Shown: in pieces, positions 55,583-64,000 of the stretch
Numbering within the stretch: position 1 is the stretch's first letter
Layout: each line of letters begins with the position of its first letter
NCBI GenBank assembly: GCA_003013855.2
Contig: PVNU02001038.1
Coordinates: 124,001 to 188,000 of the forward strand
Direction of reading: 5' to 3'
Origin: Liriodendron chinense
Taxonomy: Eukaryota; Streptophyta; Magnoliopsida; Magnoliales; Magnoliaceae
DNA: 64,000 nucleotides
The notes under the pieces: generated by a model
Databases searched by the model: none
What the model was told of the DNA's origin: nothing
The model's input: only the letters and a program-made list of their open reading frames with translations
Made by a program: the position numbers and the translations under genes

Positions 55583-58005
55583 ACACTCTTCCCTCTTCCT
55601 AACATACTTAGGAAACCTTGGACATCTTAGGATACCATCTAAGTCTGGATTCATGCCATATATATATAACAACTAACCCGAAAATAGAAACATCTTATGC
55701 AAATCTACGTAATAGCGTAAGAAAATGCGTCTCTGCGTAAGATACCGCGTAACACAGCCGACCGGTCGGACCGACCCAAAATCGATCCAGGGAGAAATCA
55801 CATTGAAACTCACGTCCGCCTCAACATATTAGACTGGTCATGACCGGTCGGCCCCTACTGTCCGACCGGTCATGACTGGTCGGTGCACAGTCCAGGGGCT
55901 CTTGTTAGTGACTATTTGAAGGCTCTTCCAACAAACTCCATCGAGGCTTTAAACGTCGAATCAAAACATCATCGCTTTCTTTGTCATCTCATCTTCATCA
56001 TAGCTCCACCGCTTCTTGTGACTCTATCAACCATGTCCTTGCACTTTCACACCCTTTTCCGCTCTTCTCATGTGGCCCTTGGGCACTTGCCACATATAAG
56101 CAACCATGGATTTCGCTGTCGATCTCGCAGCTCCACCGTGAAACGTGCTCCCGATCAACTTGTAAAGATGGCCACATCTTTGTACCTTCATCAACATAAT
56201 TGCCCCCTTCATCACTTTACAATAACGATCGCGGCCGATGAACACGCACCCTTTCGCCTCGAGTGCACCAAGATAGATCACATTCATCTTCATCTTAGGG
56301 ACATGCTTTACATCTTTTAGGACTCGTTCGAGCCTATCGAACATCCTGATGTGCACCGTACCAAAACCCATTACCTTGTGAGTGTAGCCATCGCCCACAA
56401 ATACCAATTTACTACCATACTCCCTGTATGTCGTAAATGAACTCTGGTCAAGACCAATGTAACATGAAGCCCCTGAGTCTAGGATCCACTCTCTACCATG
56501 AGATCCCTTACCAGATATCAGAACTTCACAAAGATCGCTACCGTCCTCTACGGTATTAGCTCCATCTCCAGAAGAATTTTCATACCTCTCTTGCTTCAAA
56601 TTAAAATTCTGAAAATCCTCTCTCATGTGGCCTTCCTGACCACAACTCCAGGACCGTACATTGGCTTTCCCTTTGCCCTTGGACTTAGGTCCCGATTTAT
56701 AATATCCCCCACCGTGCTCAAAACTTCCTCCTCTCATAATCAGTGCCTTTGAGGAAGAACGAGAACCCATGTCACCACTTTTCTTTCTTATCGTCTTCGA
56801 CTGGAGGATTGAGATAACGGTCTCGACGTTGATGGTCTCCCTCCCTGCACACACAGAGTACCCGAATGACTCATATGAATATGGAAGACAATTCAGTAGG
56901 ATGCATGCTTGATATTCATCCTTCATCGACTCATCTATTTCCACCAACTTGTAAATCAACCGATTGAACATGCTTAAGTGGTCCTCCACATCCGTCCCCT
57001 CAACCATCCTCAAGGTGAACAATTGCATCAACAGATACATGCGATTCTATAGAGACTTTTTGGCATAAACTTTCTCTAACTTCACCATCGTATCAGCCAC
57101 AGTTTTCTCCTTCGTGACGTGATAGAAGACATCATCCGCAAGGCATAACAGGATCGAGGTTCTAGACTTCTTGTCGAGCTTCATCCACTCATCCTCTTTC
57201 ATAGCCTCAGGTCGCGTTCCAAGAGCTTCATTAAGCCCTTACTGAATTAGGAGGGATTCAATCTTCACCTTCTATAGTTCAAAATTATTTTTGCCAGAGA
57301 ACTTCTCTACATCGAACCTTGTTCTTGATCCTATCTTCTCGTCTCAGATCCGAATTCTACTCCACCCCAACTTTATCTTTAATACCACTTGTTGGGAATA
57401 GGAATGCTGGCAACAGAAGCGAAAGTTGAACAACACCACAAAATATTCGAATCTAACAAGCAACACCACAATGCAATCAATCACACAAGCATTCAACCAC
57501 AAGAGAATCCAATTTTACGTGGAAAAACCCCTCAACGGGTAAAAAACCACAGCACAAAGCGCTCCACTATGATTCCAGAAGATTACAGAGATTAACAGCC
57601 CACAAACAAGGAAAAACAGAGAAAACTCAAGCTCTCTCTCTCTTTCTCTCTTTCAAAACACTCTCCCCTCTTCCTAACACACTTAGGAAACCTTGGACAC
57701 CTTAGGATACCATCTAAGTCCGGATTCATGCCATATATATAGCAACTAACCTGAAAATAGAAAATCTTACGTAAATCTGCATAACAGCGTAAGAAAATGC
57801 ATCTCTGCGTAAGATACTGCGTAACACGGCCAACCAGTCAGACCGACCCAAAATCAGTCCAGGCAAAAATCACACTGAAACTCACATCTACCTCAACACA
57901 TCAGACAAGTCATGATCGGTCGGCCCCCACTGTCCGACCGGTCATGACCAGTCGGTGCAGAATCTAGGGGCTCTTGTCAGTGATTGTTTGAAGGCTCTTC
58001 CAACA
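55307..58005 (-). mobile_element. Short copia element carrying only gag-protease (2.7 kb)
   Basis: LTRs at 55,307-55,933 and 57,390-58,005 begin TGTTGGGAATAGG and end CTCTTCCAACA. Flanks CAAAG (55,302-55,306) and TAAAG (58,006-58,010) are a 5-bp target duplication with one change. Read on the minus strand, a tRNA-Met-like primer site ('tggtattaaag') follows the right LTR and a purine tract precedes the left LTR. Integrase and RT are absent, so it needs helper proteins. The LTRs contain CT repeats and 'gaccggtcatgac' palindromes. Confidence 0.85.
56027..57320 (-). pseudogene. Copia Gag-protease, broken
   Basis: From about 57,320: 'FDVEKFSGKNNFEL' opens a UBN2-type Gag, interrupted by three stops before 57,040. 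It is open from 57,040 to 56,027 (337 residues): 'NRMYLLMQLFTLRMVEG', a damaged zinc knuckle 'SWSCGQEGHMREDF' (first and last cysteines replaced), the protease motif 'WILDSGASCYIG', and a pre-integrase stretch 'GHLYKLIGSTFHGGAA'. The frame then ends. With the knuckle damaged and three stops, a functional Gag is unlikely. Confidence 0.8.
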
Positions 58006-58010
58006 TAAAG

Positions 58011-58110
58011 TGTTGGGTGCGTTTCACAAAACCTTAGGATCTCGCCCCCTAAACTACTTGAATTATGGGATATGATAAAGTAATAAATTAAATCAAATCA
58101 TAAACCACAC
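58011..58110 (-). mobile_element. Copia LTR, left piece (split by the solo LTR)
   Basis: Begins TGTTGGGTGCGTTTC like the other copia LTRs and stops at 58,110, where the 4.1-kb solo LTR starts. It continues at 62,223. Confidence 0.7.
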
Positions 58111-60039
58111 TGTCACGCCCCAAACCCGGGGACCGGGCTCACTAAATTCCCGATCGCCGACCTTGGTGCCAACAGCCTCCGTAGTACCCCATTCTCGGCT
58201 CCTAGCTCTCATGTGCCAGGTTCCGATCCTGGGATCCCACCAAGAGAATTTTTAGGGTAAATTTTTTTTGTACAGGAGCATAATCAAAATCATAAAACAT
58301 CATCAAATATCCACTAATAAGTTGTTGAGTGCAGTGCTGGAAAGGGAAATACAACATAAAGCAGAAGTCCAAAATATCAGGTACATGAACCGCGCTCAAC
58401 GCTGCTGATATGCTCTAGTACCTGCAGTGTAAACAAACGGGCATGAGCTTCCTACGAAGCCCAGTAGAGTGCGTGTGTGCGCGTGTGATGCATATGACAA
58501 GTATACAGATATCAGAGTAAGCGAAAGTAGTAGAGGGCTAAGTTACTAAGTTTATGAATGCTATCAGGCATCCCAAGGCTATGCGATGCAAGGGCCTACA
58601 TGGCCGAGTGTTACATGCTAGAGATGCAATGCAAATATGTCAATCCTCAACTAATCCACATATCAAAATAGTTCTCATCTGGGACATCACCGGGGTCTAG
58701 TATACTCTAATACTGGCCGCCGCACATCGCACGCATAACCAAGCGAGTAGAAAAGACCTCACTATCTGCCTCGTCAGTGGTATGCCAATGCCCACCCGGC
58801 TCGCCGATAGCAGACCCATTCCATGAGCTGGTCAGACTCGACCTAGCTTACAGCCCACTGCACCCGGGCGGATAAGGTCACACCCCTTTCCAACCGACCT
58901 TGACACAGTGGGAGACGCGGCCTACTGGTATTTGGCACACGGGCGCTCATGTTATCCACTCGGTCTCGACGCTGGAGCATCCTACTGGTACCACAGGGTT
59001 TAGGGACTTTCACCCAAGGACATCCATAGTGCCCACGTACTAGAACAAGTTTCCGGTGTCCAATACTGCCAACCATGATATGACTATGGTGGCCACCACC
59101 CCGATGCTGCTAGGGTGTGAAAGCGATCGTGACATACATAATGCGAAATGCATGAGTCATACAATCCAAATCATGCACCAAACTTACGCATACTACGCAA
59201 TCATGTCGGGCGACCCTGTCTCACACGGGTCCCCTAAGTATAACAAGCCAACTAGCATATGCTATGGTTAATCATGATCCATAACAGGCATACAAATGAT
59301 GCGTATGGGCATATGAATGAGCATGATATTCATTATACTAAGCATGTTATCAGTGTGACATATCATGCTAATCATACTAGCATGTTACCAAATGTATCAT
59401 ATAACATTGGCCTTAAAAAGCCCAATATATATATAGAGAGTGGGACCCGAACTGTGAATCCCATTGGAAATGTAAAAGTCTTCATCGCATAGCCCACTTG
59501 AGACCACATCGGCCCCATACTTGGGCCTGCACATACAAGGTAGGCAGCATGAATAAAACAGATACATCATAGTGGAGCTAATAGATACATCACGTTGGGA
59601 CCCATAGGGTGGGCCACCTGCTGGGCAGCGTGGTACCCATCTGGTCCCAATAAGTTTTGAATCAAGCAGGTATTTGTGTTTTCTCCTTCATCCATATCCA
59701 TGTGATCTTATGAACAGATTGGATGGCAAATAAACATCACTGTAGAACCTGAAAAGGGTTCAACGTTTGAAATCATTATCCCCACTGTGGCATGGTCCAC
59801 TTGACATTAGGATATGCTTAAATTTTGGGCCCAGCCACTTATGAATAGGTTGGGTAACAAATAAACATCATTACAGAACGGAGAAGCTGTCAACGGTGGA
59901 GATCATCATTCCCACTGTTGTCCCGTGGCATGGCCCACTTACCGTTTGGATATGCTTAAAATTTGGGCTCAGCCACTAAAATGAGCTGGGAAAAACATAT
60001 GGACGGAATAGGTAAGGCACATACATTCTAGGTGGGCCT

Positions 60040-61380
60040 AACGAGTGGGGCCCATAGGGTGACGCCAGAAGGCTGCTGGGCAGCAGCGTCCCCTGGACGC
60101 TGTCTGTCCAGCGACCCCCTTTTCTTTTCTTATATATATATATATTACAAGCGGGGCCCACAGAAGTTCTCGATCAAGCTGATATTTTTGTTTTTCCTTC
60201 CTCCATGTATGTGTGAACTTATGAACAGGTTGGATCTCAAATAAACATCATGGTGGGCCATAAGAAGGTTTCAACGGTAGGGCCACTGTCCCTACTGTTT
60301 TCTGTGGTGGGGCCCCCTTGAGACCTGGATCTGACTCAATCTTGGAGTCATGCCCTAAAATGATCTCCCCAAACGGATGGACGGTGTGGATACAGCACAT
60401 GCATCATGGTGGGACCCACGACTGGGCCACCAGCCGGCCTCACGAGCCAGCGTCCTAGACGCTGGTACTACCAGCGTCAGAGACACTGCCTCTAATTTCT
60501 TTCCTTTTTTTTGTTTTCTTGTACTTATATTAAGTGGGGCCCACATGGGTCTGATCCACTCCGTTCATCAGGTTCCCCATCTCATGGGGTACCCAATAAG
60601 CCCCATATTGGATATGTGATTCAAGCTAGAAGCTTAAAAGTGGGCCGAAGGATTTCTGACAGTAGAAATCATCATTTCCACTGTTTTATGCGGTGCGGTC
60701 CACTTAAGATTTGGATCAGTTTCAAATTTGGGGCTTGGCCCTAAAATGATATGGGAAAACAAGTGGACGGCGTGGATGGAACACAAACATCAAGGTGGGT
60801 CCCACGAGTGGGGACCCCATTCATTATCCAAGTGACGCTGGACGTTCCAGCGTCAGAACGTCCAGACGCTGGACGTTCCAGCGTTTTCATATATTTTTTT
60901 TTGTTTTATTTTTTTGTTTTTGAGGTTATTTCAAGTGGGGCCCACTTAGGGACAATCCACCCCATTCATCATGTTCCCCAGCTCACTGAGGACCCAGCAA
61001 GCCCAATATTGGGTGGGTGATGTGGTCCACAAACATCACGATGGGCCCAAGAAGTCTCAACAGTAGGCTTTACCATCTCCACTGTTTGCTATGGTGTGAC
61101 CCACCTGAGATCTAGATCTTCTTCATTTTTGGCGTCCAACCCTAAAATGGGATGGAGAAACAGCTGAACGGCGTGGATTGGATGCATACATCAAGGTGGG
61201 TCCCACGAGTGGGGCCTGTTCCACGCCCAACCGGCTGCCCCTGCTAGGCAGCAGCGTCCTCTGGACGCTGGCTGTCTAGCGGGTAGTCTTTCTCTCTCTC
61301 TCTCTCTCTTTTTTTTTTATACATATACATATATATATTATTATTATTACTATTATTATTATTATAGAGTTGTGGGGCCC
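60040..61380. repeat. Tandem modules with CAGCGTC/GACGCTG hairpins, about 360-405 bp x 4
   Basis: Hairpins lie at about 60,090, 60,450, 60,840 and 61,245. Each follows 'ggtgggtcccacgagtgggg'-like sequence, is followed by a T-rich or TA/CT microsatellite, and then a half copy of the common MITE. The third unit has three nested 'gacgctgg' palindromes. Part of the solo LTR. Confidence 0.65.
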
Positions 61381-61742
61381 ATTCATGGATGATCCAATCC
61401 ATCCATCAGGTTGTCCACCACCAGATGGGCCCAAAGAAAGGGAAAATGAAAGGAAAGAAGAAAATGGGGGATTTATGTACCCCTTACACTCACCTCGAAG
61501 GATGGACGGTTGGATTGAATCGGGTTGAAGATCGGACGATCCGGATGGTGATTGGGGCCCTCCAAGCTTGATCTCCTCCTTCAATTACCCTAACCTCTCT
61601 CTTGATCTCCTAAATCTCTCTCTACTTCTCTCTCTTCTCTCTACTTCTCTCTCTCTCTCTCCTCTCAAATCTCTTTCTCTTCTTTCTAGTAAAAAAATAG
61701 GAAATGAGCATGCCTCCTCTCCCCCTACGTATGGACTTGTAT

Positions 61743-61777
<35 letters not shown>
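61743..61777 (+). repeat. Run of about 35 G
   Basis: An uninterrupted G homopolymer inside the solo LTR; on the minus strand, the element's sense, it is C. The exact length is prone to sequencing error. It would form stable quadruplexes if real. Confidence 0.8.
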
Positions 61778-61778
<1 letters not shown>

Positions 61779-62222
61779 GAGAGGAATCATGGAGTGATGG
61801 TGGTGGTGGTGGCTAGCATGGGAGAGGGGTATGGGAGGTATGGGCTTTAGTTGACTTTGGGAGGAGAGAGAGGGATGGGGGTATGGGGTGTGTAGAGTAG
61901 GGGTATGGGTAGAGTGATGGTGATGGATTTGATTGATTTGACATGGTCTTGGAATTTGTGCAAGTGGGGCCCACGACACACGCACGTTGCGCGGCCCACC
62001 TCGGATTACGCGATTGATCATAACTTTCACACCGGGTATCGCAATGGGGCGTGCCGCGCGGCGTTGGAATCGCAGCGCCCACGCGGTCGCCAGGGTATAG
62101 GTCTCGGGTCGATGCGGTACTAAAATAGGGTTGCGATCAAGGCTGTCTAATCTAGTCCATCCGGGACGTACCGGCACCGAAAATTAAGCGTACGGAGGGC
62201 AAATAAGGGTACGGGTCTTACA

Positions 62223-62960
62223 CACACAACACGAGATTTTTTATGTGGAAAACCCTCGAAGAGGTAAAAACCACGGGACCTAATCCAGATCAACAATCAA
62301 CTATGAAAGAGAACTGTTACAACAGATCACAAGCACAAACCGTTTTGATCAAACCTTCTTCACTCACGTAGGAGTGAATAAATAATAAGAGAATATAGAA
62401 AATGGAGAGATCTCACCGATCACGAGGATGTAGAAGCGTTGAGATGTCGACTACGCAGTAGATCACCTCTACAAGCAGAATTCTCCCTTCCACAAGCTTC
62501 CTCTCTCTCTCTCTCTTTGCTCTTTCTCTCTTCCTCTTTTTTTCTCTTTCTCTATCTCCTTGGACGTATAAACCTCCTATTGGGATGCCCTATTCCCGAT
62601 TTGGAACCTCTTAAATAGAGAACCGGAGGAGTTAGAGCCAAAACAGGAAACTGTGGAATTGCAGTCCACGCATGGTTGGGCGCCCGGTCAGTCGACCATC
62701 GAGCGCCCGGCCAATCACAAAGTAGTCCAGTGAGTTTTGTAAAGAGCCTGCCAAATTTTCGACCCCCGGACCAACATGGTCGGATGCTTGCCCTGGGCAC
62801 CGGGAGCTCGGTCATTAGACCATCGGGCGCTCGCCTGTTTGTAAAACAGTCCAGTAACAAACTGACCATATGGGTGAATTTCGGTCGCCCAACTAGAACC
62901 GGCCGGGCTCCTGACCACACCCAGGCTGCACCATCTTCTCCTCTATAGCTGAGGAGGAAA
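62223..62960 (-). mobile_element. Copia LTR, right piece
   Basis: Continues the LTR of 58,011-58,110. It has the minus-strand 'ccgtggtttttacctc' block, CT repeats, and GGGCGCCCG-type words at about 62,676-62,900 shared with 14,470-14,670. The right end is approximate. Confidence 0.7.
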
Positions 62961-63137
62961 ACTCCATTAAATCTTCCCATTTCCAACTCAGGAGGAATCT
63001 ACCTTCTTCAAGCCAGTCAAGTTTCTACAAACCTCAAACTTTCCCTTGAGTAAAGCCTTGGTCATCATGTTTGACCCGTTATCGTCCGTGTGGACCTTTT
63101 TAAGATGTAACACATTTTGTTCCAAGGTATCCCTGAT

Positions 63138-64000
63138 CTAGTGATACCGAATCTCTATGTGCTTCGTCTTGGAATGCTGACTTGAATTCTTGCTCAAGTG
63201 TATTGCACTCTGGCTATCACAATAGACCACGTGCTGCTCCTGCTTCAGACTAAGTTCCCGTAGCAACCTCTTCATCGAAAGCATCTCTTTGCATGCTTCT
63301 GTGACCGCGATGTACTCGCCCTCTGTCGTCAACAATGTTGCGACTTTCTGTAGCTTGCTCTGCCAAGAGACCGCTTCCCCTGTAAACGTGAACATGAACC
63401 CCGATGTAGACTTCCTAGAGTCTATGTCGCCTACCTTATCTGCATCTGTGTAGCCTTCTAACATAAGTTTTCTATCACCATAGCATAGGCTCAACCTGGT
63501 GAGCCCCTCAGATACCGTAGTATCCACTTCACCGCTGCCTAATGTTCTTTGCCAGGATTGGCAAGATATCGGCTGTCAACACCAACCGCATATGCTATGT
63601 CTGGGTGTGTACACCCCATAGCATACAACAAACTTCATATCGCCGAGGCATAGGGTATCTTTTGCATCTCATCCACCTCTGCTTTCGTCTTGGGACACTG
63701 CTTGTCGCTCAATTTGAAGTGACCATCTAGTAGAGTACTAACCGGCTTCATTGCATTAATATTGAATCGCTCTAGGACTTTCTCAATATATCGCTCCTGT
63801 GACAACCAAAGCTTTCTGCTGCTTCTGTCATGGGTTATCTCCATTCCTAGTATCTGTCAAGCCAGGCCCAAGTCTTTCATCGCAAATGATTTGGCCAACT
63901 CCTATTTTAGCCTATCAATCTTCTTGATGTCCTTTCCCATAATGAGCTTGTCATCAACTTATAATAGTAGAACTAAGAAATCACCATATGAGAACCTACG
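63138..64000 (-). pseudogene. Copia (Tork-type) RT-RNaseH, broken and cut by the window end
   Basis: From the right edge leftward: RT around the VDD motif ('VDDKLIMGKDIKKIDRL'), 'SRKLWLSQERYIEKVLERF', 'KIPYASAI', 'GCTHPDIAYAVGVDSRYL', then RNaseH 'GYTDADKVGDIDSRKSTSG', 'VSWQSKLQKVATLLTTEGEY' and 'VVYCDSQSAIHLSKNSSQH'. At least five in-frame stops occur (three before 63,844, two at about 63,540-63,640). The wording is that of the Tork/Tnt1-like copia group. The rest of the element lies beyond the window. Confidence 0.85.

Larger units (their letters stand above)
58111..62222 (-). mobile_element. Solo LTR of a Ty3/gypsy chromovirus (Tekay/Del-like), 4,112 bp
   Basis: On the minus strand it opens TGTAAGACCCGTACCC and closes GGGTTTGGGGCGTGACA, the terminal style of Tekay/Del LTRs, which are unusually long. 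Flanks CACAC (58,106-58,110) and CACAA (62,223-62,227) are a near-perfect 5-bp duplication. No internal retrotransposon region is present, so it is the product of LTR-LTR recombination. It splits a copia LTR. The 59.5-61.4 kb part is built of reiterated MITE-like arms and hairpins. Confidence 0.75.

Noticed and set aside
61725..62177. Proline/histidine-rich protein on the minus strand
   Set aside because: Arises from the C homopolymer and CAC-type repeats of the solo LTR.

Overview
This 64-kb window is nuclear DNA of a flowering plant. No single-copy host gene could be supported. It consists of transposable elements, many nested in one another, over an old tandem segmental duplication. I found no bacterial operons, ribosome-binding sites, rRNA, tRNA or CRISPR. 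About twenty copies or fragments of one palindromic MITE family occur, with arms reading like 'ccaccatgatgtatgt' and 'ccacaccgtccatcc'. I associate that family with magnoliids (Magnoliales/Laurales); this is recollection, not a search.

Layout. 0.7-25.2 kb: a roughly 6.9-kb unit repeated in tandem (module A at 0.7, 7.6 and 50.2 kb; B at 1.9 and 11.1 kb; C at 5.5 and 25.2/49.5 kb). It is interrupted by Mutator-type MITEs with 9-bp target duplications, hAT-type MITEs with 8-bp duplications, a 2-kb PIF/Harbinger-like element, a copia LTR remnant and a 33-bp satellite-like array. 25,915-49,461: one complete 23.5-kb Ty3/gypsy retrotransposon of the Tat/Ogre type. It has a 5-bp target duplication (GCTTC), LTRs of 1,550 and 1,537 bp that are nearly identical, a tRNA-Arg-type primer site, gag-protease, an RT-RNaseH-second RNaseH-integrase frame with two stop codons, and a very long 3' region. 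49.5-51.95 kb: the third duplication unit, ending in a 118-bp tandem repeat. 51.95-58.0 kb: copia debris, including two 3' ends fused in opposite orientation and a 2.7-kb gag-only element, around a second 33-bp array. 58.0-64.0 kb: the 3' end of another copia element whose LTR is split by a 4.1-kb solo LTR of chromovirus (Tekay/Del-like) type.

How the large element works. The sense strand carries gag, protease and pol. Downstream on the opposite strand lie two genes related to the plant mobile domain (PMD/MAIN-like) family. Both keep spliceosomal introns whose splice sites and phases can be read directly. A TATA box with a pyrimidine-rich start region near 44.36 kb probably drives them. The same GC-rich hairpin marks the LTR promoter, this antisense promoter and the DNA upstream of the second antisense gene. 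Between pol and the antisense genes the sense RNA contains four copies of a small hairpin with a GAAA tetraloop. Their stems differ in sequence but all remain paired, which suggests a conserved structured RNA that I cannot match to a known class. Three nonsense codons in an element with nearly identical LTRs suggest this copy was moved by proteins supplied by relatives.
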